Below, in pieces: positions 53,190 to 62,570 of a stretch of 64,000 nucleotides of DNA. Numbering within the stretch: position 1 is the stretch's first letter; each line of letters begins with the position of its first letter. The DNA is from Persicaria tinctoria (Eukaryota; Streptophyta; Magnoliopsida; Caryophyllales; Polygonaceae). Below the pieces are notes generated by a model. It saw only the letters and a program-made list of their open reading frames with translations, did not search any database and was not told the DNA's origin. Position numbers and translations under genes: made by a program. The stretch covers positions 13,598,688 to 13,662,687 of the forward strand of contig JBANSL010000013.1 in the NCBI GenBank assembly GCA_037127255.1. Reading direction: 5' to 3'.

Positions 53190-53455
53190 TTTCATGGCGT
53201 TTTCTAAACGCCATGGATTTTAGCTTTACAATTTTTAGAGACAAGCATGGCGTTTTAATAAATGCCGTGGATTTCAGCTATACAATTTTTTATCGACAAC
53301 CATGGCGTTTAATAAACGCCGTTGATGTGAATTTCTATGGCGTTTGGTAAAACGCCATAAAATATTAGGCAAAAGCATGGCGTGGGCTTCAACGGCGTTT
53401 AAACGCCATGTTACGGCTTTTATGGCGTTTTTCAAACGCCGTTAAAGGGTGTATT
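53190..53455. repeat. Right subterminal ATGGCGTTT array of the second CACTA element
   Basis: CATGGCGTTTTCTAAACGCCATGG, TGGCGTTTTAATAAATGCCG, TGGCGTTTAATAAACGCCG, TGGCGTTTGGTAAAACGCCA and TGGCGTTTTTCAAACGCCG follow one another at about 40-70 bp spacing. Each is a near-perfect palindrome of about 20 bp. Confidence 0.88.
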
Positions 53456-53468
53456 TGTACTAGTGATC

Positions 53469-53719
53469 CAGGCACAGGCGAGGGATTTCTCATGGTCAGG
53501 AACGCCACCAGCAGGACCCTCACCCATCGTAGCAGTAACTGGAGCCTCCGCCGACGTCTCGGCACCATCTGCTACCTGTGTGTTGCCATTCAGAACCTCA
53601 TCTTCGCCACTTCCCACACCATGACTCGTATCTGTGATGTTTCCCTCCATTTCAGTTTGAATTCCACTGGATTTTGCAACAGTTGAAGCAGCTGGAGGGT
53701 GAGTACAGTATAACGACAA
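53469..53719 (-). pseudogene. Host-like ORF, N-terminal part of the exon cut by the CACTA element
   Basis: On the minus strand an acceptor-like CACCCTCCAG near 53696 is followed by an open frame of about 77 codons (MEGNITDTSHGVGSGEDEVL, NTQVADGAETSAEAPVTATM, HEKSLACAW) to the CACTA edge. It is acidic and Ser/Thr/Gly-rich, probably disordered. Across the insertion the frame continues at 49103. No upstream exon can be joined with confidence, though candidates lie at 55555-55630 and 56550-56760. I do not recognise the protein. Confidence 0.6.
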
Positions 53720-54246
53720 AAGAGGACAAGTAGAAACAAAGAAAGTTTAAGCAAGTTGATTAAGTACAAAAAGGAATTAAGCAGGTTAATTAAGAATAAG
53801 AAAGATCACAGGGGCATTAGTGGAGAAAGCTAGTGGGTATGACCTCCTGCAACTTGCAATAATCCAATTTTGGGTAGCTGAAAAAGGACAAAATTCCTAC
53901 AGGTTATGTACCTACTGAAAGACAAGAGATGATCTCACGTTTAAGATCAGACACAGCCAGCAACAGCCTCCACAACAGATCATGAGATTACTATGCATCT
54001 GCACATGGGACTACACGATTACATAACCAAAATATTCATTACCAATCAGAATATAACAAAACACGAGTGAATTACGCATCAGATTATATACAATAAGTAC
54101 ATTTTTAAACGTCATCACGTATAGTGTTCTACCTTGTACGTATTTGGAACTCTTAATCATTTACCGAACTCAATAATGAGATCGCTTAGACCGATGAGTT
54201 ATGGTCGGAGCAAAAAAAAAACACCAATACTTTCTACTGAATAATA
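53720..54246. other. Intron-like sequence of the minus-strand gene
   Basis: AT-rich, with no recognised domain. A possible small minus-strand exon (CTACCCAAAATTGGATTATT, preceded by TTTTTCAG) lies near 53870, but its donor is poor. Confidence 0.35.
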
Positions 54247-54489
54247 CTCCCTCCGTTCGGCAAAACTTGACGTTTTACTATTCATGCACGCTTTTTGAGG
54301 AGCTAAAAACTATATAAAATATCTAGTTTTTTAAATAATTTTTTTAACAATTTCGTAGTTATTATTATTAAGAACAAACTTGTTAAAAATTTTTTTTTTA
54401 AAAATGAATATTTTATATAGTTTTTATCATTCTAAAAAAGCGTGCATGAATAATAAACGACAAGTTTTGCCGAACAGAGGGAGAGGGAG
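54247..54489. mobile_element. Stowaway-like MITE, 243 bp
   Basis: It opens CTCCCTCCGTTCGGCAAAAC and closes with the complement CAAGTTTTGCCGAACAGAGG plus GGAG, flanked by TA on both sides (54245-54246, 54490-54491), the Tc1/mariner/Stowaway target. Internal AGCTAAAAACTATATAAAAT and its complement make most of the element a hairpin. It belongs to the same family as 14240 and 60032. Confidence 0.88.
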
Positions 54490-54745
54490 TACTCTTTAGA
54501 GGGATAACAGGAAGTGACTCCTCAACCTACCCTTCAACTTTCCCTCTATATTTTTTCAAGCTTAAAAAGGCACTAAAAACCCTTGTTGTGGATGCTCTTA
54601 CAATCCTGATCAAGAAGATGAAACCAACTGGTATTGAAGGATTTGGATTAAAATTTGAATTCTTAATAAACATCAAGACTTCTAAATTAACATGTTTCAT
54701 AGTGACTCAAGTCTGTACAGCAAGAAAAAAAAAAACAGAGAGAAC

Positions 54746-55293
54746 TAGGGGTGGGCGCGGGACGGGACGGGACGGGACGGAGGTCGTCCCGCGTAATTTT
54801 TGCGGGACGGGACTGGGACGGGATTTACTCTTTTTTTCTTTGTCCCACACGGGCCTTGTCCCTCGCGGGACGGGACGGGCCTTGTCCCTCGAATAAAAAA
54901 GATTATAAAAAGTTAAACATTTCTTATATATTTTACGTGTTTTAAAGACGTAACACATATAAATCTATTTAAAAAATTTATATTTTACGGATTTTCCTAT
55001 ATATACACATACCCATATAATGTTCGTGTACATATATATACACACAGTAGCATTATGCAGTACTGCAGTAGCAATGTAGCATGGGTAGAATATTCATGTG
55101 CATATATACACACACAGTAGCAGTAGCATTAGCATTAGCATTAGTAGTGTATGTAATATATATATATAAATTGTATAAATTACAGTATGTAATTTATATA
55201 TTCATGTGCATATATACACAAACAGTAGCATTAGCATTAGTAGTGTATGTAATCTATATATAGATTGTATAAATTACAGTATGTATAACATAA

Positions 55294-55357
<64 letters not shown>

Positions 55358-55528
55358 GCGGGACGGGACGGGATTTGCGGGATTGAGACGGGTCGTCCCG
55401 CGTCCTGTCCCGCGTAATTTTTGCGGGACGGGACCGGGACGAGATTCACTATTTTTTTTTGAAATCCCACTGGGATCGGGACGGGCCCGGGACCGGACCG
55501 GGATTTGCGGGATTTGTGCCCACCCCTA
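54746..55528. mobile_element. hAT-like non-autonomous element, 783 bp, family A, second copy
   Basis: It begins TAGGGGTGGGCGCGGGACGG and ends TTTGTGCCCACCCCTA. GAGAGAAC is perfectly duplicated at 54738-54745 and 55529-55536. Arrays of GGGACGGGAC lie inside both ends, as in the copy at 6099. The interior holds a 20-copy ATT microsatellite and duplicated CATATATACACA/AGTAGCATTAGCATTAG segments (55040-55260). Confidence 0.9.
55294..55352. repeat. (ATT)n microsatellite
   Basis: About 20 uninterrupted TTA/ATT units inside the hAT-like element. They generate spurious polyleucine and polyisoleucine frames. Confidence 0.95.
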
Positions 55529-55554
55529 GAGAGAACCATTCAATAATTACATAC

Positions 55555-55630
55555 CTGATATTTCAACTCTTCAACAAGATCCTCAAGTAAGTCCTTGCGA
55601 GTTGAACTCAAGGTGTTATGAGCAACTAAC
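55555..55630 (-). other. Candidate internal exon, minus strand
   Basis: A 76-nt open segment lies between TTTTCAG and a GTATGT donor. One frame reads LVAHNTLSSTRKDLLEDLVE, acidic and helix-like. The hAT-like element lies immediately beyond in what would be the next intron. Family unknown. It may belong to the minus-strand gene cut by the CACTA element, but the link is not proven. Confidence 0.4.
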
Positions 55631-55716
55631 CTGAAAACACACGATCATCAACAACTCAATAAGTTATCTTAATGCAACAAATTGTACAACATACATTCAA
55701 CAGGGAAATTTAGTAC

Positions 55717-55794
55717 CTAAGAATCTGATCGGATGAACCTAATCCCCCTTTCAGGGTAGATCTTCACACCACTGAAACGGAAAAGCTCAGTCAT
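55717..55794 (-). pseudogene. Ribosomal protein L24-like first exon, ending in a stop
   Basis: On the minus strand the frame reads MTELFRFSGVKIYPERGIRF then IRSDS and TAG. This matches the N-terminus of cytosolic ribosomal protein L24 (TELCRFSG.KIYPGRGIRFIRSDSQ), whose first coding exon ends after the codon for Q. Here that codon is TAG in place of CAG, followed by GTACT in donor position. The conserved cysteine is replaced by phenylalanine and the first residues MVLK are lost. No other L24 exon is seen nearby, so this is a gene fragment, possibly recruited as a non-coding exon of another transcript. Confidence 0.7.
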
Positions 55795-56549
55795 GATGTT
55801 CAATGATCAAAACCAGAAAGCCATCAGTTAACATAAACGCTTAGCCAATATATAATTAATCTCATAGTTTACGCTTAACCAGAAGGGCATATATCGAAAT
55901 CATCTTCAAATTATTTCCATTTGGGTCCATTACATGTATTTCCTTGCAAAAACTCGAGTGATTAACTTAAACCTATCAGAAGATTTCGGAACTCAGAAAT
56001 TCCCATCTAATTGCTAAGAAATCAAAAGATAAAAAAATCCTTGAATTTATCCTTTGTTTGATAGACATATAGGATCAGAAACAAAATCCATCAATTTCAA
56101 TGCTGAAGTAGAAAATGAGATTCCTACAGAGATGAATTCATCATCTAAAATTCTAATGAATGAACACGATTAGGCCAGGAAAGGCATAAATTTCTGGTAA
56201 AAGAAAAAACAAATGGAAAACACCATTTCCCCCAACTTCAAAAAAAGGAACTCGACAGTCTGAAAGGGCTCAATCAAACCAGAACCCGCAAATTATTGAA
56301 CAAAATCAATAATTCGGCATCTAAAATTAACAACAAAAATCAAAGTTCTCACATTGCAAAGACTGATCAAACTGGGCCTGGCTAAGGATGCAAAATTCGT
56401 ACATGTTTATGAGTTTGAGATTGGAGGTCTGTCAAGATTCCTAACCATGAATCCAGAATTTCTGAACAAAGAATTAAATTAACAACAAAAAAACCTACCT
56501 CATATTCGAGAAGGCGAATGAAAAAAGGGAAATTAGAACAAGAGGATAC
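55795..56549. other. Intron-like stretch, minus-strand gene
   Basis: About 750 bp with no recognised domain or element ends, of typical plant intron composition (AT-rich, on the minus strand T-rich). Confidence 0.35.
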
Positions 56550-56760
56550 CTTGATGTGAGGGAAACGAGCGGAGAAGCATTGAGATGCGGAGGCGGCGCC
56601 GGCGATGAGGATCAATTTGGAAGCAAGAGAGACGATGGATAGGGGAATTAGTAGATAAGAGGGAGCAAATGCGGTGCACCTAGACACCAGTGACGACGAG
56701 GGACGGAGAAACTGGGAAGGAGACGATGGTCACATCGTGGCGGTGAAGGCAGGCGGCCAA
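56550..56760 (-). other. Candidate 5' exon of a minus-strand gene
   Basis: The GC-richer stretch ends at a good donor (ATCAAG|GTATCC at 56550/56549). One frame from about 56687 reads LIPLSIVSLASKLILIAGAA then SASQCFSARFPHIK, hydrophobic and possibly a signal or transit sequence, but it starts with no ATG in that frame. The segment may therefore be 5' UTR. Composition and position suggest it is the transcription start region of the gene whose later exons lie to the left. Confidence 0.4.
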
Positions 56761-56923
56761 GGAAAGAGGCGGAGGGAGGGGGATTTTGTGGAATTAGATG
56801 AAAAGACTAAAAGGGCCATCGAAACAAAAAAATAAATATTTTTAAATTGAAACTATTGTGGGCAATTAAGACATTGTAGAAGTGAAGAGCTATGAACCGT
56901 TGATCAGATGAATTAAAAACAAT

Positions 56924-57023
56924 GAACGGTCATGATTGGCTTATTTTAGCAGCTACAGTAACTTAAAAACTTTGAACGGTCATGATTGACTTATTTTAGC
57001 AGCTACAGTAACTTAAAAACTTC
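56924..57023. repeat. Tandem duplication of 50 bp
   Basis: GAACGGTCATGATTGGCTTA and the following 30 bases are repeated once from 56974 with two differences. It lies about 160 bp upstream of the putative minus-strand gene start and so could duplicate promoter elements. Confidence 0.9.
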
Positions 57024-57784
57024 AAAACTTGCTCTTTTATAGGAGTAAGAATATGATCAAAACTACATGTAGATAATTTTATTATGTATTTAGTGCAAGC
57101 TAGGAACTTAATTGTATATATAGATATAGAAGACCAAATAGTAGAGGGGCACGTACAATTTTTTAATAAAAGGGTTGGTGATTATACTTATTTGTGTTCA
57201 TCTTCCTCTGTTGCAATGTTATCTAAATTAAAATAGATCTCAACATACGTTTTAGATTGTACATGAATAACAATTATAAAAATACAAAAGGAAGAAACAT
57301 GTGATCGAGGGTATTATGCGACCAAATATATATTGTATATATACGAACAAATTTGAGAAACTACTTAAATAATATTTAGATGAACAAATTTTTTTTTTTT
57401 AAATAATCTTACCAATTTGGTATATGATCACATATCATTGTATAAAATATTAGAGTGTGGGTCTTTGTCCTTTTCTTCTAGCATTCTTACCTTGGTATAG
57501 GTTGATATGGTTGGCAATCAAATAGAAGTGGGCTATAATTTACAAAAAATAAAAATAAAAAAAATTACTATTTTAAAACCATCAATCCATCATACAAACA
57601 ATTTAGTTACAAAAATGCTAAAAATGTGATTAATTAAATCAAAATGGGTACCAGCTGGTGCTTGGTTTTTTCTGTTCACCATTCTTCTAAGATTTTGTGT
57701 GTTTTTAATTTGCCCGTTCCGCTAAAATAAATCATTTGATATTCACCTCCCTCTCGTACATCAACCTCTTTATATATGCTAATA
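57024..57784. other. Gene-free AT-rich intergenic stretch
   Basis: No domain, repeat end or RNA gene was recognised. Confidence 0.5.
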
Positions 57785-57835
57785 TGCTATCGTGACCATT
57801 CTTTTTTTTTTACAGTGATCAAACATTAGGGAGAA

Positions 57836-58276
57836 TTACATAAAATGTAATTCACTCCCTGGATCATCCTGACGGATGATGGTACAAAGTTCCCTGTTAA
57901 AAGGGACGGTATTCCTATTCGTAATGATACCAGTTCTATCTATATAGTCTGCAACCTTGTTAGCTTCTCTGTAGCAGTGGTTGAATTCTGTATGATCAAA
58001 GTGCTCTCTTAGCCGATTGATATGTTGTACTTGACGTAAGACTTCCCACTTTGTGTTCTTCCCTTCCTTGATTGCCTTTATAATCTCTTGATTATCTCCT
58101 TCAATGACAATTCTCCTTATACCTAATCTTCGGGCGTGCTCCATTCCTATTTGAATAGCATAGGCTTCAGTTTGGAATATACTTCCTCTTTCCGTTACCT
58201 GGTAAAAAATATCCTTAATATGACCCTGAGAGTTTCGGATAACTCCCCCAACCTGACAGGCGCCCGTGGGTTTCAC
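57836..58276 (-). pseudogene. LINE RNase H domain (RVT_3 type)
   Basis: About 146 codons on the minus strand: GGVIRNSQGHIKDIF, TEAYAIQIGMEHARRLGIRR, then IEGDNQEIIKAI and HCYREANKVADYI. E in TEAYA, D in EGDN and D in VADY correspond to the catalytic acidic residues of RNase H, so the domain looks chemically intact. The first strand aspartate (K.N.DGA) must lie upstream of the first codon of this frame, where a stop or shift intervenes. It ends at a TAA near the LINE 3' end. It normally removes the RNA strand during retroposition. Confidence 0.85.
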
Positions 58277-58545
58277 GGAGCCATCTACATTAATTTTATA
58301 GATAGATGTTTGGGGTTTGGTCCACTTTGCTCTAGATCTCTTGTTCTTTCTTCCTACCTTGATGTTTTCCTGTTTTGCATAATTCCACTCTTTAATGGCA
58401 GAGCTAGCATTTTGAGCTACTATGTTCAGAGGGGTTATATGTTTTGTTTTGAAGATGTGATTGTTTCTAGTCTCCCAAATGGCAAGCTATAGGAAGACTA
58501 TATCATTAAAATTACGGTCGTCCTCTTTGATTTGTTCTATGTTGA

Positions 58546-59019
58546 TTAGGTTACCATCTCTGTTAGGGAGTTGAAATAAGCCTTTGTCATTTGTTCGTAA
58601 TGGGCGATTACTTCTCTCGTATATTGAAATCCTAAGAGGAGATGATGTAAGTCTTCACTTGTTTGATTGCATAGGCAACATTGACTCGGAACTGTATTAA
58701 AGTATCTATTTAGGCGTTTTTTCGTTGGTAGGCCATTTGACATGACTTTCCAAAGAAATTTTTTTTGTCTTGGTGGTAGACATAGGTTCCAAATCCATTT
58801 GTGGTTTCCTATTACTTGTTCTTCATTTCTTAAAATGGTCTTGGCCGATTTTGTGGAGAAGTTTCCAGAGGGGTCGGGTTTCCATATAAGCTTATCTTGG
58901 ACCTGCCAATCTGGGATGTAGACTTTGAGAATTTCATTCTGAATGTTAGATGGAAACATGTTGCTAATTAGTTGGGTATTCCATGTTTTGTCATTTACGA
59001 TGAAATCACTAACCTTCAT
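58546..59019 (-). pseudogene. LINE C-terminal zinc-binding reverse transcriptase region
   Basis: About 157 codons: DKLIWKPDPSGNFSTKSAKT, then WIWNLCLPPRQKKFLWKVMS, GLPTKKRLNRY and CCLCNQTSEDLHHLL. The C-x2-C ... H-x3-4-H pattern is the zf-RVT domain that follows the reverse transcriptase of plant L1 elements. Upstream (59019-59633) shorter, interrupted frames continue into the reverse transcriptase. The frame is separate from the RNase H frame, so at least one shift exists between them. Confidence 0.85.
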
Positions 59020-59650
59020 ATTTGGATCATGGTTATTTAGAAAATTTGTTAGCCTTATGTTTGGGATCCAAGGATCATTCCAAACATTGATAGATTGACC
59101 ATTCCCTACTAGCCATAAGAGTCCTTTTTCAAATTTTTCCCGGATGGAGAGAAGTCTTCCAAATTGCCAGGAGGTGTCCTGGTTTGTTCTTTGTTGGATT
59201 CCTTGATTTGTTAGGTACTTCTCTTTGATAACTCATACCCAGATGTTGTTTTCATTTGTGTAGATTTTCCAGAGAAGTTTCATTTGGAGGCTCTCAATGA
59301 GTTCTTACGCTTTTCTAATACCTGGCCCACCTTGATGTTTGCTTTTGCAGATTTTATCCCAGGAGATCAGGGGTGTATACCTTTCAGAATTGAGCTTACT
59401 CCAGAAGAAGTTTTTATTTATTTGATCAATCTGGTTTAGAATACCTTTTGGTAACAGGAAGTTTTGCATTAGGTAGTTTGTTTTAGAACTCAGATTAAGG
59501 ACTGCTCTACCTGCTTGGGATAGGGTAGAGACCTTCCATTTCGATAACTGTTTTTTTAGATTTTATATTGCTTCTTCAAACATATTATTTTTGATACGTC
59601 CATTTAGAATTGGTATACCCAGACATTTAGGATTGCTATCGTGACCATTC

Positions 59651-60031
59651 AATTATGAGTAAAATGGCATAGAAACTACAAAAACATCTAATTTAGCATT
59701 TGATATATATATATATATAAAAAAAAAAAAGAATTCCGGTGAAAATTAATGATGTGATATCCATTCAATTAATATATACTCTCGTTTTCTTAATCATTTT
59801 CTAAAATAAATCATTTAATATTTTATATTATGAGTAGTCTACGTCCACTTCGTGTTGGCTCGTTTTCTTGTAGAGTGTGTTTCCACTTGTTGTTTTGATC
59901 CGCTTTTTGTTTTTCGTTTTCATTCGTATGTATTGACGGGTTTCCGTCTGCCGATCGACTTATCGGCCATCAAGATTCAGGTATATCTGATCTCGAATTA
60001 TTTCCTAATAAAAAAAATCAATTAATATATA
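59651..60031 (+). other. AT-rich stretch with a possible LINE 3' tail
   Basis: Near 59930-60013, ACGGGTTTCCGTCTGCCGAT and TTATCGGCC lead into an A-rich end (CTAATAAAAAAAATC). The similar ACGGGTTTTCGTCGCCG plus A-rich end occurs at 15698-15778, hinting at a shared LINE 3' UTR. The stretch is otherwise non-coding. Confidence 0.4.
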
Positions 60032-60263
60032 CTCTCTCCGTTCATTAATAAGTGTCACTTGACTTTTTGACACGTTTTTTAAGGAGCTAAAAACTATATA
60101 AAATATTAAATTTTTTATTATTTTTTTAAATAATTTTAAACTTATAACTAATATGTATAAAATTATATTAAAAATCAATTAAAAACTTTATATTTTATAT
60201 AGTTTTTAACTCCTTAAAACACGCGTCAAAAAGTCAAACGTCACTTATTTTTGAACGGGGTAG
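60032..60263. mobile_element. Stowaway-like MITE, 232 bp
   Basis: It opens CTCTCTCCGTTCATTAATAA and closes TTTTTGAACGGGGTAG between TA dinucleotides (60030-60031 and 60264-60265). Internal GACTTTTTGACACG and AGCTAAAAACTATATAAAAT are inverted at the other side, making a nearly complete hairpin. It belongs to the same group as 14240 and 54247. Confidence 0.85.
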
Positions 60264-61637
60264 TACATTCTAACTTAATTATATTAGATATCATATATCT
60301 AAGCAAAGAAACTGTAAAGACTGACATCTAATTTGACATTTAATTAAAAAAAAAAAAAGAATTCCAAAAGTTATAACAGTAAAAATTAATGATGTGATAA
60401 CCATACAATTAATATTAATTAGGAATAATAACAAAAAATAATACCAACTATCCATCGTGAACCAAAAATAATACGAACTTTAAAATTGACAATCTCATAT
60501 ACAAACTATCACAACATTAACAAAAAATAATACAATTGAATTTTCCGGTGGATTTCCCGATCAACTCCGCCACATGTACACCGGAAAGACACGTGTCATT
60601 GCCACCTCATTGCCTTAGTTTGATTAACTTACCACCTCATTTTTTTCACAAAATAAAAGGAGAATCATCCTCTAATATTTTATACAATGATCTGTGATCA
60701 TATCCTCTCTTCCTCCAGGTACGGTTCCTCGCCATATCCACTTACATCCCTCTATCTTTCTCTACTCCTACCCTTCTGATTCGGATCGGTTTTTGCTTGA
60801 TTGGAGCAACGATTGGTGGTACAGAACAATCGATAACATAATTCCGCTCTAGACTCTAGAGTCCCTCACTCATCTGCTTGATTCTTCACTGTTAATTGAG
60901 AATCGCCGAAGAGATTTTTGAAGCTCCTGTTTTTATTTTGCTCCTGCGGCGTTTTCTGGTTTTGATCGAATCTCTGTATGATTCAAATACGTTGCTTGCA
61001 CTGTAGATCTGTTCCATGTATCTGATGCCATCTCAAATTAGAAAGTCAGAATCTTTGATGCATTTTGGTGATTGAAATGTCTATTCCAGAAAAATCAAAA
61101 TTTGTCATGTTTCTAGGTTTTAATTGGAGAAATGTCTATTCCAGCTAAACTGATTCCAAATGAGAAATTTTAACATGTACTACCATTTGATCTTCATTTC
61201 AATTCTGAAATTTGATATTTTGTGTTTGGGTTTTTGTGTATTGATTTCAATTGTCTATGGTATCTAATGCTCATAATTGTATAGTGTCCTGCCATTTCAG
61301 TTTTGTCGTCGCAGTCTTGGATGCATCAATAGATGCATATTGCTGATTGGCACTTGTTTCTAATCCTTATATTAATTTCTTTATATATAGTTATGGTGGA
61401 ACTTTGAAATGTTTCTTTTCCTGTTCACATTGGTAGTTTTGTTGCTCTGTGTTCTGAACTACTGCTAAGCCAATGCAAATCCATGATGAAGTTATTGTTC
61501 CTGATTTATCACTAGAGATTTTAGTTATTATTCACCATCATCTGGATGAGATTTAATTTGCTTGATTTGTATGGATTGTCATTTTGGGTGTATGTGTTTC
61601 CAGTTTGTGTTGCCATTTCATTATGCAGGTATGAATG
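60264..61637 (+). other. Possible 5' leader and intron of an unidentified gene
   Basis: From about 60720 the sequence turns CT-rich, typical of a plant 5' UTR (CTCCTACCCTTCTGATTCGG), followed by T-rich, intron-like sequence up to a TTATGCAG at 61628. No coding exon could be assigned. ACACGTGTCATTGCCACC near 60590 contains a G-box core (CACGTG). Confidence 0.35.
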
Positions 61638-61840
61638 TGTTAAATCACGGTGGGTCATCCGACGTAGGGGAGCCACGCACGTCAAGCGCAAACGCGCCAA
61701 CCAAGCCGAACACACAAGCCGAGTGGGGTTCCATCCTAAAATCAATTGGTGTTAGGTGGGGTAGCCCACCAGCTTATATGCAAGGCTCGGATTCACATTC
61801 TAATCAATGTGGGACACTCCCACAACTCATACTCTCCACA
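61638..61840 (-). repeat. TRIM LTR (3' LTR with respect to the element)
   Basis: Starts TGTTAAATCACGGTGGG and ends ATACTCTCCACA. Paired with 61981-62183. Confidence 0.93.
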
Positions 61841-61968
61841 CACACCCCTCGAGTGCAACTGCCTGGCCACACATTATTTTGCCAGTTGCACTTGACGAAT
61901 CAATGCCTTAAGGCCGGCCAGCCAATTAGACCAGGAATCCAAACCACACCGCACTATGCCGAACCTCG

Positions 61969-61980
61969 GCTCTGATACCA
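61969..61980 (-). other. TRIM primer binding site
   Basis: The complement reads TGGTATCAGAGC and touches the LTR end with no spacer. It primes minus-strand synthesis from initiator tRNA-Met. Confidence 0.9.
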
Positions 61981-62183
61981 TGTTAAATCACGGTGGGTCA
62001 TCCGACGTGGGGGGGTCACGCACGTCAAGCGCAAACGCACCAACCAAGCCGAGCACACAAGCCGAGTGGGGCTCCATCCTAAAACCAATTGGTGTTAGGT
62101 GGGGTAGCACACCAGCTTATATGCAAGACTCGAATTCACATTCTAATCAATGTGGAACACTCCCACAACTCATATTCTCTACA
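61981..62183 (-). repeat. TRIM LTR (5' LTR with respect to the element)
   Basis: Starts TGTTAAATCACGGTGGG and ends ATATTCTCTACA. Differences from the partner copy are mainly transitions, for example CAAGACTCGAA against CAAGGCTCGGA. Confidence 0.93.
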
Positions 62184-62570
62184 GAATAGTACAATATCTC
62201 CAGCCCCCTGAGAATAGTTGATCGGCAAGTTGAGCCTTTTATTTTGGATTAAAAGGGAGCTGCTGGGATTTATTGGTGCTTCCTCCCTCCTTTTGCCCTT
62301 GTTTAGAAGTTGTCTAGCATCATTATTCAAGGAATTACACCAAATGCATAACTTAAATGGAATTCAAGGAGATGTAAGCAACTCAACGAATAGGGGTGAT
62401 GTTTATATATTGTCAAATATATAAATTACATTTGAATTATATTATTCTCAAATTGTGGTTGTCATTTATCATTTAAGCCAAGTTATACACATTTGTTTGG
62501 TAGTTTTGTGATAGAAGAGGTGAAGTATTAGTAAATAGCAATATTTACCATCATGTACACCAATCCGCCT
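62184..62570. other. Unassigned stretch after the TRIM
   Basis: The frame 62218-62424 (LLFWIKRELLGFIGASSLLL) is open but matches nothing known. It may continue the host gene sequence interrupted by the TRIM. Confidence 0.35.

Larger units (their letters stand above)
49104..53465. mobile_element. CACTA element, 4362 bp, non-autonomous, inserted in an exon
   Basis: The left end CACTACTACATACATGG and the right end GTATTTGTACTAGTG are CACTA inverted repeats, flanked by the perfect trinucleotide duplication ATC (49101-49103 and 53466-53468). Subterminal arrays of ATGGCGTTT/AAACGCCAT lie at both ends. No transposase domain is readable in the 4 kb interior, only AT-rich, intron-like sequence with scattered exon-like pieces (near 51650, 51960, 52510). 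It depends on enzymes from elsewhere. It is not closely related to the 30.4 kb element: termini and repeat motifs differ. Confidence 0.9.
57802..59633 (-). mobile_element. L1-type LINE, 5'-truncated, minus strand, with 17-bp TSD
   Basis: TGCTATCGTGACCATTC is perfectly duplicated at 57785-57801 and 59634-59650. On the minus strand the insert begins inside the reverse transcriptase, continues through the zinc-knuckle region and RNase H, and ends in a poly(A) run (T run at 57802-57812 on the plus strand) abutting the TSD. All signs of target-primed reverse transcription with 5' truncation are present. The perfect TSD indicates moderate age at most, although the reading frame contains stops. Confidence 0.92.
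61638..62183 (-). mobile_element. Complete TRIM (terminal-repeat retrotransposon in miniature), 546 bp
   Basis: Two 203-bp direct LTRs (61638-61840 and 61981-62183), each TG...CA, flank a 140-bp non-coding interior. A primer site for initiator tRNA-Met (GCTCTGATACCA on the plus strand, 61969-61980) directly abuts the right LTR, and a purine tract (complement of CACCCCTC, 61843-61850) lies near the left LTR, so the element reads on the minus strand. Flanks GAATG (61633-61637) and GAATA (62184-62188) agree at four of five positions, a likely 5-bp TSD. The LTRs differ at roughly 12-13 positions. Confidence 0.93.

Noticed and set aside
16284..53455. Palindromic repeat arrays as CRISPR-like loci
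   Set aside because: Spacing is irregular, the repeats vary, there are no cas genes, and all surrounding genes are of plant nuclear transposons. They are subterminal repeats.
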